12,611 nt of DNA from Campylobacterota bacterium (GTDB lineage Bacteria; Campylobacterota; Campylobacteria; Campylobacterales; Sulfurospirillaceae), in assembly GCA_009930355.1 (NCBI GenBank), contig RZYK01000041.1, forward strand, positions 1 to 12,611, in the 5' to 3' direction. Within the stretch, counting starts at the first letter, position 1. Every line of letters begins with the position of its first letter. Both the position numbers and the translations under genes were made by a program. Positions 6,474 through 12,611 of this stretch are shown in pieces. Under the pieces are notes generated by a model. That model saw nothing but the letters and a program-made list of their open reading frames with translations, ran no database searches and was not told the DNA's origin.

Positions 6474-6863
6474 TTAAAATTTTTTGTTCAAATCATATTT
6501 CATTTGCTTTAGCACAGTAAATAAATCACCAATATGATTTTTACAAATGCCAAATATCACTTCTGCATCCAAGTCAAAATAATGGTGCGATATAAAATCT
6601 CGAATGCCTTTTATCTTTTTCCACTCAATTTCTGGGTATGACGCTAAAAGCTTTTTATCGGTAATTTTGTCGATGTTTTTTAAACTCTCACCAATAGCGA
6701 TGAGCTTCATACAGATGCTATCGAGCTTTTCTTGACCTTCTTTTGTGTCCATAAAATCATTTTGACACTTTGCAAACGTGCATCGCTCTTGTACGATGAG
6801 TATTGCTTCGATAATCTGTTCTAAAATATCAAGTACAAGCTCTTTATCATACATAGATACCAT
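6474..6863 (-). CDS. hepT: HepT-type HEPN ribonuclease toxin
   Basis: This 129-residue all-helical protein belongs to the DUF86/HepT family. It carries the catalytic motif RDFISHHY at residues 88-95, an exact RX4HXY: R88 and H93 are the HEPN RNase residues. Y95 is the tyrosine that, in the Shewanella MntA-HepT system, is AMPylated by the antitoxin. Toxin action would be RNA cleavage. Its start overlaps the 3' end of mntA by 17 bases (ATG 6863); an alternative ATG at 6854 gives a three-residue-shorter protein and also overlaps mntA. The tight overlap indicates coupled translation. The length is typical of the family and no inactivating change is seen. Confidence 0.9.
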   Translation of the reverse strand: MVSMYDKELVLDILEQIIEAILIVQERCTFAKCQNDFMDTKEGQEKLDSICMKLIAIGESLKNIDKITDKKLLASYPEIEWKKIKGIRDFISHHYFDLDAEVIFGICKNHIGDLFTVLKQMKYDLNKKF

Positions 6864-7137
6864 CCCGTAAAATTCTTTTTTTTAAAGTAGGATTCATTTT
6901 TTCTCTGAGTCTTACAATATCTACTTTTGCATCAAATGCTTTTTCTAGGCTCTCTTTAAAATCATAAAGCAAAAAATAATCACTTAATTTTGTATCGATA
7001 GCAATATCAATATCGCTGTCCTCACGGTTTTCATTGCGTGCAAATGAACCAAAGAGTGCAAGGTTTGAAATGTGATATTTTTGTGCAAACTCATCTTTGT
7101 GATTTTTTAGGTATGTCAATATCGCATCTTTGTTCAT
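6847..7137 (-). CDS. mntA: MntA-type minimal nucleotidyltransferase antitoxin
   Basis: The 96-residue protein has the nucleotidyltransferase signature GSFARNENREDSDIDIAI at residues 30-47: G30-S31 with D42 and D44. The third acidic residue is D73 in KVDIVRL. This is the complete catalytic set of the MNT family. In characterised pairs MntA neutralises HepT by transferring AMP units to a tyrosine near the RNase motif, and that tyrosine is present in the adjacent hepT. A strong AAGGAGG on the minus strand lies six bases before the ATG. The pair forms a two-gene unit, antitoxin first, transcribed away from the chemoreceptor terminator. Confidence 0.9.
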   Translation of the reverse strand: MNKDAILTYLKNHKDEFAQKYHISNLALFGSFARNENREDSDIDIAIDTKLSDYFLLYDFKESLEKAFDAKVDIVRLREKMNPTLKKRILRDGIYV

Positions 7138-7155
7138 AGCTTACCTCCTTCGTTA

Positions 7156-7170
7156 CCCATTTACTATGGG
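7156..7170. promoter_or_regulatory. Operator-like inverted repeat upstream of mntA
   Basis: CCCAT (7156-7160) and ATGGG (7166-7170) form a 5-bp inverted repeat around five bases, 19-33 bases before the mntA start. It lies between a TATACT -10-like box (7192-7197, minus strand) and the ribosome site. It could bind an autorepressor or fold in the leader; evidence is weak. Confidence 0.3.
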
Positions 7171-7260
7171 ATATTTAATTTTTCTTGGACAAGTATATCA
7201 AAAAATGGAATGGCTTATCTTTTTGAAAAAAATTTTCTGTTTGAGTTTTTCTACGGAAAA

Positions 7261-7273
7261 AAAAGGCTACTTT
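7261..7273. repeat. Short direct repeat AAAAGGCTACTTT, right of hepT-mntA
   Basis: This is the second copy of the 13-mer at 6383-6395, in the same orientation, 878 bases away. It may mark the edge of an inserted module. Confidence 0.45.
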
Positions 7274-7320
7274 TATGTTCAATAAAACTGATGGATTACG
7301 TGGCACGAAAATCAAGTGAT

Positions 7321-7343
7321 TAAAGCCCTAAAATAGGGCTTTA
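7321..7343 (-). terminator. Terminator of the chemoreceptor gene
   Basis: A perfect 10-bp stem, TAAAGCCCTA with TAGGGCTTTA, encloses an AAA loop. It begins two bases past the chemoreceptor stop codon on the minus strand. The downstream T tract is short, so termination efficiency is uncertain. Confidence 0.75.
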
Positions 7344-7345
7344 AC

Positions 7346-8611
7346 TTATGTTCTGAATTTATTGAGGATAGCGTTGAGTTGTGTGGTGAGTTCATTGAGG
7401 TGCTCACTCGCCCCTGCGATTTCTTCCACACTTCTCGTATTTTGCGTTGCTAACGTATTGATCTCTTCGATTTTAGAAACGATGGTATCGATTTTTTCAC
7501 CTGTTTGGATGTAGTCATTGACCGTTTTTTCATTGAGTTTGGTTGCAACATTCATCATAGAAACAGTGTTATCCAGTTTGCTTTCCACATCCCCTGCAAG
7601 TGCGTTTAATTCTTGGATTTGTGCTGAATTCACATTCATTCTCTCTGAGCTGTCCGTGATCGCTTGAACAATGACATTAATGGTTGCGTTGATTTCAACC
7701 AAACTTTTTTGAGTGCGCTCTGCTAAGGTGCGTACTTCATCGGCAACGACTGCAAAGCCCCTTCCATGCTCTCCCGCACGTGCAGCTTCGATGGCAGCAT
7801 TGAGTGCTAGAAGGTTTGTTTGATCCGCAATATCGCCGATGACGGTAAGAACATTTTTAACTTGGTCGGCATCAGAGTTAAGTTGTTGGATTTTTTGTGC
7901 AAGTTCTTGCTCTGTTTGCGCACTCTCTTGAACACGCTGTCCGAGTTGTTGAAGGAACTTACGAGCACTTTGGAGTTCATTATTTGCCTTAACAATCTCT
8001 TCTTTTGAAGCTTTTGCTTCATTGACGGAAGAGACAATTTCTTGTTTGGTCTCGCTTGACATGTGTGTGGCTTGAGCAATGATGACTGAAGAGTCTTCCA
8101 CACGTTTGCCCACTTGCAGGGTTGTCGCTGAGAGCTCATGCGCAATCGATGCATTTTCAGAACTGGTGCCTTTTGCTAGTTTGATGGTTGAGTGAACTTT
8201 ATCGATAAATTGGTTAATCTCATGGGAAGCATCACCAATTTCATCTTGATTTTTAATGGCTAATTTTTTGGTTAAATCACCGTCCCCCGTTGCCAAATCA
8301 TGGGCAGTTTCTTTAAGGTTTAAAAGAGGTTTGGCAATAATACTGGTGGTAAGAAAGTAGATTGAAATAATAGCCAGTAACGCAACGATAATACCAACGA
8401 TAACTTGCAACGAAGCATTATCGTAAAGTCGATCGCTCATATCTTTATCAAGCACCAACGCTTTGGCTAAGATAATGTCCCGTGGCACTTGAATCAAAAC
8501 CGCCCAGGGTTTACCTGTCGCTCCTAGTTGGATGGGTGCAACCGTTTCTATCATGCCACTATCAGCGTTGATGCGAACGAACGCTTTACCTGCTTGAATC
8601 GCTTCGTACAT
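7346..8611 (-). CDS. Chemoreceptor C-terminal half: end of Cache, TM2, HAMP, signalling domain
   Basis: As an independent reading frame this starts at an ATG nine bases past the first base of the TGA and encodes 421 residues. The end of the Cache domain occupies 1-65, TM2 about 68-88 and HAMP 89-141. The signalling domain carries the highly conserved hairpin tip at 260-300 (DQTNLLALNAAIEAARAGEHG, split here as DQTNLLALNA and AIEAARAGEHG). The C-terminus (NKFRT) has no CheR/CheB-binding pentapeptide. If reinitiation occurred the ATG could be used, with AAAGGTTGAG just ahead, but the product would have one membrane helix and be unlikely to sense a ligand. It would normally connect to CheA/CheW at the cell pole. 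Confidence 0.8.
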   Translation of the reverse strand: MYEAIQAGKAFVRINADSGMIETVAPIQLGATGKPWAVLIQVPRDIILAKALVLDKDMSDRLYDNASLQVIVGIIVALLAIISIYFLTTSIIAKPLLNLKETAHDLATGDGDLTKKLAIKNQDEIGDASHEINQFIDKVHSTIKLAKGTSSENASIAHELSATTLQVGKRVEDSSVIIAQATHMSSETKQEIVSSVNEAKASKEEIVKANNELQSARKFLQQLGQRVQESAQTEQELAQKIQQLNSDADQVKNVLTVIGDIADQTNLLALNAAIEAARAGEHGRGFAVVADEVRTLAERTQKSLVEINATINVIVQAITDSSERMNVNSAQIQELNALAGDVESKLDNTVSMMNVATKLNEKTVNDYIQTGEKIDTIVSKIEEINTLATQNTRSVEEIAGASEHLNELTTQLNAILNKFRT

Positions 8612-8617
8612 TTTTTC

Positions 8618-9487
8618 TCAACCTTTAGGCATCACTTGTTTAAAATGACCGCCTATCATACTAGGATTCTCGCTTTGGGCTACGAGCAGACCATTATCGG
8701 CAATGATGGATACCTGCCCATGCGCTTCAAACAATCCTGAATCAACTTTTTTGGCAATTTGCTGAACAAAATCTAAGTTATAATCCGCACCCGCAACGCC
8801 ATAAAATTTACCATTGACGTTAATAGGCACAGACATGGTTGCTAAGAATACTTGCTTCCCTTGTACGATGTATGGCAAAGGTCCAAGCACACTCTCTTTA
8901 TTGTGTTCACGTGGGGTAATATACCAACCACCTTTTAGAACACCGTTAGGATGCTTGTCGTAGGTGTCATACTCGACTAACGGTTGAACGGCAATGTTGC
9001 CTTTATCATCACGTGTCCAATAGGGGGTAAAACGCCCAGTAATAGGATTGTTACCGTCTTTGTTCACACGGAAGTTCTCATCCATTCCATCGATGGCATT
9101 TGGCTCCCAACAGGAGTAGGTACCATTAAAGCCTTTGTTATGTTTTAATACATTCAGAAGCACCGCATTGAGCTGGTCACGACCAATGTCCAAAGTTCCT
9201 TTACCCTCTTTAGATTTCAGTTTGCTCACTTCAAAGGTATTCGCCATCGTACGAGCAGCATTCAACGCCAACTCTAATTCAGCCTGAATGGTACCACTTT
9301 GCTCACCTGCTAAATTTTGCAGTCTCTCCATGTTGAGCTCCGTCAGCAAAGAAGAAACCTCAGAAGAGACGACATCTTGTGTGCTTTTTGATGAATACAA
9401 CCCATACCCTACCAATAGAATCACTGCTGAAATCAGACAAAGACCAGCTATTAAAACAATCTTCGTTTGAATCGATTTAAATATCAT
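8618..9487 (-). CDS. Chemoreceptor N-terminal half: TM1 and double-Cache sensor domain
   Basis: The 289-residue frame begins MIFKSIQTKIVLIAG with a membrane helix at about 8-31. It continues with a periplasmic dCache_1 sensor, with recognisable segments FNGTYSCWEPNAIDG, TPYWTRDDKG, GGWYITPREHNKESVLGP and a membrane-distal to proximal transition FYGVAGADYNLDFVQQI. This family binds small ligands such as amino acids or organic acids; the ligand here is not deducible. The ribosome site is a GGGGGTG run eight bases or less before the ATG. The frame ends at the TGA discussed under the interrupted gene. Confidence 0.8.
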   Translation of the reverse strand: MIFKSIQTKIVLIAGLCLISAVILLVGYGLYSSKSTQDVVSSEVSSLLTELNMERLQNLAGEQSGTIQAELELALNAARTMANTFEVSKLKSKEGKGTLDIGRDQLNAVLLNVLKHNKGFNGTYSCWEPNAIDGMDENFRVNKDGNNPITGRFTPYWTRDDKGNIAVQPLVEYDTYDKHPNGVLKGGWYITPREHNKESVLGPLPYIVQGKQVFLATMSVPINVNGKFYGVAGADYNLDFVQQIAKKVDSGLFEAHGQVSIIADNGLLVAQSENPSMIGGHFKQVMPKG

Positions 9488-9590
9488 CGCACACCCCCTT
9501 TTTTATTATTGTTTGCATATAAACTATATCATTCACTAACGTTGCTATTAAGTATTTACTCCTTGCGATAAAACTTCTTCAGTGAATGTG

Positions 9591-9605
9591 TGTTACACGG
9601 TAACA
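9591..9605. promoter_or_regulatory. Operator-like inverted repeat TGTTAC-N3-GTAACA
   Basis: This is a perfect 6-bp inverted repeat with a three-base spacer, in the shared upstream region of the chemoreceptor (104 bases from its start) and nifH. It does not fit the NifA site TGT-N10-ACA (here the half-sites are nearer) or the usual FNR site. The regulator is unknown. Confidence 0.4.
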
Positions 9606-9715
9606 AATATTAGAATTATGAGAAATATAATCAAATTTCTTTATGCCATAATTTCAATATTCAAGATTTACTTAAACAATAATCGTCATATCATCAATAC
9701 ATAATGAAAAATAAT

Positions 9716-9740
9716 AGGGATTGGAGCTAAACTTTTAACA
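9716..9740 (+). repeat. REP-like element remnant, copy 3
   Basis: AGGGATTGGAGCTAAAC continues into TTTTAACA. The 17-base core GGAGCTAAACTTTTAAC (9723-9739) is identical to the element at 6415-6445, and the GGGGTC part is altered to GGGATT. Confidence 0.5.
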
Positions 9741-9917
9741 TTTATTTCGTCATTTTAAGTCACTCATGCAACTTTTTGAGATGAAAAACCCAACATGAGC
9801 TTTGATGTTTTTAAAGTCTAAGTTCGCCTGTTTAAGTCTCATCTACATAGAGTGATGTACTAAAACCAATTAACATTTTGCTTTCTATCTTTATTTTTTT
9901 TGAAAACTCTTTTTCTA

Positions 9918-9933
9918 CGGAACACTATATGCA
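9918..9933 (+). promoter_or_regulatory. Candidate sigma-54 (RpoN) promoter of nifH
   Basis: CGGAAC (GG at 9919-9920) and ATGCA (GC at 9931-9932) have the exact GG-N10-GC spacing of -24/-12 promoters; the boxes match TGGCAC at 4 of 6 and TTGCA at 4 of 5 positions. Transcription would start near 9943, about 30 bases before the nifH ATG. Sigma-54 control of nif operons is typical elsewhere; here it is inferred. No clear NifA site was found upstream. Confidence 0.45.
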
Positions 9934-9972
9934 ATTCTCTGTTGTGAAATAAACTCACACAAGGAGAAGAGA

Positions 9973-10884
9973 ATGTCAGAACTCAGACAAATTGCTTTTT
10001 ACGGCAAAGGCGGAATTGGTAAATCAACCACTTCACAAAATACACTCGCGGCAATGGCGCACTACTTTGGTAAAAAAATCCTTATCGTAGGCTGTGACCC
10101 AAAAGCGGACTCAACCCGTCTTATTTTGCATGAAAAAGCGCAATGTACCATTATGCAACTAGCAAGCGAGGTTGGAACGGTTGAGGACTTAGAACTTGAA
10201 GATGTGTGCAAACCTGGAGCGGCTGAGTTTCACCCTGATGATACGACGATTACCGAGGGTTACATTATGTGTACAGAATCAGGTGGCCCAGAGCCAGGAG
10301 TTGGTTGTGCGGGACGTGGTGTTATTACGGCGATTAACTTTCTTGAAGAAGAGGGTGCGTACGATGAAGAGCTTGATTTTGTCTCGTATGACGTTTTGGG
10401 TGATGTTGTGTGCGGTGGCTTTGCGATGCCAATTCGTGAGGGAAAAGCACAAGAGATTTACATCGTTATGTCAGGTGAAATGATGGCGATGTATGCGGCC
10501 AACAACATCTCAAAAGGGATTTTAAAATACGCCAATACAGGTGGCGTGAGACTCGCAGGACTTATTTGTAACGCTCGTATGACTGATCGTGAGTACGACC
10601 TAGCCAAACACTTAGCAGAGCAAATTGGCACACAGCTCATTCACTTCGTCCCACGCAGTAACCATGTTCAAAGAGCTGAGCTTCGTCGTATGACAGTGGT
10701 TGAGTTCGCTGACAAGTCTGACCAAGCGTATGAGTACCGAGAATTAGCACGTAAAATCATCGCAAACGATTTAAAAGTGATTCCAAAACCACTGGAAATG
10801 GACGACCTTGAAGCGCTACTTATGGAATTTGGTTTAGAAGAAGAGGTCGAAGCCGATGCTATCGGTAAAAAAGCCACAGCGTAA
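9973..10884 (+). CDS. nifH: Nitrogenase iron protein (dinitrogenase reductase)
   Basis: The 303-residue protein is the ATP-dependent electron donor to the molybdenum-iron protein in nitrogen fixation. The P-loop GKGGIGKS is at residues 11-18 and switch-type CDPKADSTR at 41-49. The bridging 4Fe-4S cysteines are C112 (GVGCAGRGV) and C147 (DVVCGGFAMP). R115 is the arginine equivalent to the ADP-ribosylation site in other NifH proteins. Compared with Azotobacter NifH (290 residues, from memory), there are about 12 extra residues between EDLELEDV and the CxESGGPEPG segment (roughly 79-100), close to the cluster. AAGGAG lies six bases before the ATG. It leads an operon with an unknown small gene and nifD. 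Confidence 0.98.
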   Translation: MSELRQIAFYGKGGIGKSTTSQNTLAAMAHYFGKKILIVGCDPKADSTRLILHEKAQCTIMQLASEVGTVEDLELEDVCKPGAAEFHPDDTTITEGYIMCTESGGPEPGVGCAGRGVITAINFLEEEGAYDEELDFVSYDVLGDVVCGGFAMPIREGKAQEIYIVMSGEMMAMYAANNISKGILKYANTGGVRLAGLICNARMTDREYDLAKHLAEQIGTQLIHFVPRSNHVQRAELRRMTVVEFADKSDQAYEYRELARKIIANDLKVIPKPLEMDDLEALLMEFGLEEEVEADAIGKKATA

Positions 10885-10899
10885 TTCATTGTAACACGC

Positions 10900-10972
10900 T
10901 TTTAAAGCAAAGCTTTAAAAACTACGCTAACGCTGAGTTCCCCTCGGCGGGATGCCCACGCACCCTTGGTGC
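10900..10972 (+). other. Three consecutive RNA hairpins in the nifH 3' spacer
   Basis: Hairpin 1 pairs TTTTAAAGC (10900-10908) with GCTTTAAAA (10912-10920) around AAA. Hairpin 2 pairs GCTGAG with CTCGGC (about 10932-10948, one G-T pair). Hairpin 3 pairs GCACC (10960-10964) with GGTGC (10968-10972) around CTT. None has a proper T tract, so these are more likely processing or stabilising structures than terminators, as known for stem-loops after nifH in other diazotrophs. They would favour more NifH than downstream products. Confidence 0.6.
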
Positions 10973-11004
10973 TATAAAAAATTTAAATGTAAGAGGAGCA
11001 CATT

Positions 11005-11364
11005 ATGTTTATTTGCGGATACCACTTCCCAGCATCTATGGGAAATAAAATTAGTCATGAACAAGTCGTTGATAAAGTTACCAGTGAAGCAGGAGACCTA
11101 AGCGATGTTAGCTACGCTGTTCTTATCTCCGAAAACCGTGATGGTGTAAAACAAGAGGATTTAAGGGTTGAAAAAGGCTCTTTTCTTTTTACGGCATTGG
11201 CTGATTATTATAAAAAATCAGATATTGAGGGTGAATACAAAATGATTTATTACACCAATAAATATCAAATGAGTGAGGTTTCTAAAGCGGTGGATGGTGG
11301 CGTAACAGCAGCAGTATGCAAAAAGCTTGATGACATGTTGTTGTATCGGGTTAAAGTCGCTTAA
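11005..11364 (+). CDS. Unrecognised 119-residue protein encoded between nifH and nifD
   Basis: I do not recognise this family. The product is soluble (no signal peptide or membrane segment), mixed alpha/beta, with cysteines at residues 4 and about 105 (AAVCKKLDD). It starts MFICGYHFPAS and ends with a GGVTAAVCKKLDDMLLYRV segment. It is not a PII/NifI protein (no T-loop signature is seen), not NifT and not CowN-like. AGGAG at 10994-10998 lies six bases before the ATG. A 29-base gap separates it from nifD, and the codon usage matches its neighbours, so it is a genuine member of the nif operon. Most nif operons have nifH directly followed by nifD, so a role in nitrogenase regulation, protection or assembly is a reasonable inference, but nothing in the sequence proves it. 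Confidence 0.85.
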   Translation: MFICGYHFPASMGNKISHEQVVDKVTSEAGDLSDVSYAVLISENRDGVKQEDLRVEKGSFLFTALADYYKKSDIEGEYKMIYYTNKYQMSEVSKAVDGGVTAAVCKKLDDMLLYRVKVA

Positions 11365-11370
11365 GTGCGA

Positions 11371-11382
11371 GTTACATGTAAA
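11371..11382. repeat. Near-copy of the TTTACATGTAAA palindrome before nifD
   Basis: GTTACATGTAAA differs at one base from the 12-mer; the inner TTACATGTAA (11372-11381) is a perfect 10-base palindrome. It ends 11 bases before the nifD ATG, next to the AAAGGAAA ribosome site. Confidence 0.5.
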
Positions 11383-11393
11383 AGGAAACGAGC

Positions 11394-12611
11394 ATGACAA
11401 CTGAAACATTGTTAAGCCAACAACAAGCCGCCATTGCGGAAGTGCTTGAGGCTTATCCTGAAAAAGCGAGAAAAAGCAGAGAAAAACACCTAGGCGTTGA
11501 TGCGCCTGAGGGTGTTAAAGGTGCGTGCGATAGCACTAAAAGCAACAAACAAACCGTTCCAGGGGTGATGTCTCAACGTGGCTGTGCGTACGCAGGAAGT
11601 AAGGGCGTTGTGTGGGGACCTGTGAAAGATATGATTCATATCAGCCATGGGCCTATTGGCTGTGGTCAGTACTCAAGGGCTGGACGACGTAATTATTACG
11701 TGGGGACGACTGGGGTTGATACCTATGTTACCATGAACTTTTCAACCGATTATCAAGAAAAAGACATTGTCTTTGGTGGCGATAAAAAACTCAAAGCTGC
11801 TTTGGCAGAGATTGATGCGCTTTTCCCCCTTAACAATGGCATTACGGTGCAAAGTGAGTGTCCCATTGGTTTGATTGGCGATGACATTCAAGCGGTGGCT
11901 AAAGCGTACAAAAAAGAGACAGGAACACCAACGGTTGCCGTTTCGTGTGAGGGGTTTCGTGGTGTTTCTCAAAGCCTTGGGCATCACATCGCCAATGACG
12001 TTATTCGTGATGAGGTGCTAAGCGATAATGCGTATAAAAAAGATTTTGAGAGCACACCGTATGATGTCACTATTATTGGGGATTATAACATTGGTGGAGA
12101 TGCGTGGAGTTCACGAATTTTGCTTGAAGAGATGGGGCTTCGTGTAATTGCTCAATGGACTGGCGATGCGACCTATAAAGAGATGACGATTGCACCAAAA
12201 GCGAAAATCAACCTGTTGCACTGCTACCGAAGTATGAACTACGTGGTACGTCATATGGAGCAAGAGTTTGGTGTGCCGTGGATGGAGTATAACTTCTTTG
12301 GCCCTACCAAAACCACCGAGAGCTTACGCAAAATTGCCGCCTTTTTTGATGAGAGCATTCAGGTAAAAACCGAAGCAGTCATCGCCAAATACACCGCAAT
12401 GACCGATAAAGTCATTGAAAAATACCGCCCAAAATTGGAAGGTAAAACCGTAATGCTCTACGTCGGAGGTCTTCGCCCTCGTCACGTCATTGGGGCGTAT
12501 GAAGATTTGGGGATGGAAGTCATTGGTACGGGGTATGAGTTTGGGCATGGGGATGACTATAAACGCACCAAAGAAGAGCTTTCTCGTGCGACACTCATTT
12601 ACGATGACGTG
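11394..12611 (+). CDS. nifD: Nitrogenase molybdenum-iron protein alpha chain, partial at 3' end
   Basis: The first 406 codons are open to the window end; the family has about 480-490 residues. The frame uses ATG 11394 after AAAGGAAA. P-cluster cysteines are C64 (RGCAYAG), C90 (GPIGCGQYS) and C156 (SECPIG). FeMo-cofactor pocket residues are all present: V72, R98, Q193, H197 (SQSLGHHIAN) and the cofactor ligand C277 (LLHCYRSMN), each two higher than the Azotobacter numbering. Molybdenum-type nitrogenase is therefore indicated, not the vanadium or iron-only forms. The segment for the homocitrate-side histidine is outside the window. NifK is expected downstream. Confidence 0.98.
   Translation, partial: MTTETLLSQQQAAIAEVLEAYPEKARKSREKHLGVDAPEGVKGACDSTKSNKQTVPGVMSQRGCAYAGSKGVVWGPVKDMIHISHGPIGCGQYSRAGRRNYYVGTTGVDTYVTMNFSTDYQEKDIVFGGDKKLKAALAEIDALFPLNNGITVQSECPIGLIGDDIQAVAKAYKKETGTPTVAVSCEGFRGVSQSLGHHIANDVIRDEVLSDNAYKKDFESTPYDVTIIGDYNIGGDAWSSRILLEEMGLRVIAQWTGDATYKEMTIAPKAKINLLHCYRSMNYVVRHMEQEFGVPWMEYNFFGPTKTTESLRKIAAFFDESIQVKTEAVIAKYTAMTDKVIEKYRPKLEGKTVMLYVGGLRPRHVIGAYEDLGMEVIGTGYEFGHGDDYKRTKEELSRATLIYDDV

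Larger units (their letters stand above)
7346..9487 (-). pseudogene. Chemoreceptor (methyl-accepting chemotaxis protein) interrupted by one in-frame TGA
   Basis: Reading through a single TGA at 8618-8620 gives one continuous 713-codon frame. It has an N-terminal membrane helix, a double-Cache periplasmic sensor, a second membrane helix, HAMP and a full cytoplasmic signalling hairpin. The sensor domain sequence continues across the stop (...FKQVMPKG, stop, EKMYEAIQAGKAFV...), so only one codon separates the halves and no frameshift is involved. Both halves are otherwise intact, so the lesion is either recent, a sequencing error (for example TGG or CGA changed), or read through. Without the second part no signalling is possible, and without the first the second lacks most of the sensor. 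The gene has its own terminator and no neighbouring che genes. Confidence 0.85.
9488..9972. other. 485-bp intergenic region between the chemoreceptor and nifH (divergent)
   Basis: No convincing gene is seen. It holds, left to right, the leader of the minus-strand chemoreceptor, an inverted repeat at 9591-9605, a TATAAT box on the plus strand at 9626-9631 without an obvious gene, a REP-like remnant at 9716-9740, a candidate sigma-54 promoter at 9918-9933, and the nifH ribosome site AAGGAG at 9961-9966. Confidence 0.6.

Noticed and set aside
7246..7257. TTTTTCTACGGA shared with 9910-9921 in the nifH promoter region
   Set aside because: The match is only 12 T-rich bases and the GG-N10-GC spacing is not kept at 7255, so coincidence cannot be excluded.
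7301..7315. TGGCACG resembling the -24 box of a sigma-54 promoter
   Set aside because: No GC dinucleotide at the required N10 distance, and no gene follows on that strand.
8576..8617. Selenocysteine readthrough of the chemoreceptor TGA
   Set aside because: No convincing SECIS-like stem-loop was seen immediately downstream, and chemoreceptors are not known selenoproteins.
9289..9470. Open frames antisense to the chemoreceptor, transaminase, nifH and nifD
   Set aside because: They lie opposite strongly conserved coding sequence, lack ribosome sites and have no family resemblance; they are shadows of the real genes.

Overview
The window is AT-rich and most resembles a nitrogen-fixing member of the Campylobacterota, probably Sulfurospirillum or a close relative. 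This is inferred from nifH/nifD, the D-amino acid transaminase, the double-Cache chemoreceptor and codon usage; no rRNA is present to prove it.

Left part (1-3700): the C-terminal part of a CHAD-domain (polyphosphate-binding type) protein runs without a gap into a YgjP/M48-type metallopeptidase-like gene. A small secreted protein of unknown role follows. Its 3' end overlaps by 4 bases a convergent six-helix membrane diguanylate cyclase. Next, on the minus strand, is a D-amino acid transaminase. Its conserved N-terminus can only be included if translation starts at an AUA codon.

Middle part (3700-7345): this looks like an accessory island. An orphan ATP-grasp ligase sits between two copies of an 89-bp direct repeat. 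It is followed by a second membrane diguanylate cyclase whose two sides carry inverted copies of a REP-like element. A HepT/MntA (HEPN/minimal nucleotidyltransferase) toxin-antitoxin pair comes last, bracketed by a short imperfect direct repeat. Genes here use many ATA and TTA codons compared with the flanks.

Right part (7346-12611): a chemoreceptor on the minus strand is split by a single in-frame TGA. Across a 485-bp intergenic region, which holds a candidate sigma-54 promoter and an operator-like inverted repeat, lies a nitrogenase operon. It contains nifH, an unrecognised 119-residue protein and the first 406 codons of nifD, which runs off the window. Three consecutive hairpins lie between nifH and the next gene. 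NifH carries about 12 extra residues near its iron-sulfur cluster compared with Azotobacter NifH.

A recurring signal is the 12-base palindrome TTTACATGTAAA. It occurs five times perfectly and at least twice imperfectly, both inside genes and between them. Its function is unknown and it is probably the most unusual sequence-level pattern here.
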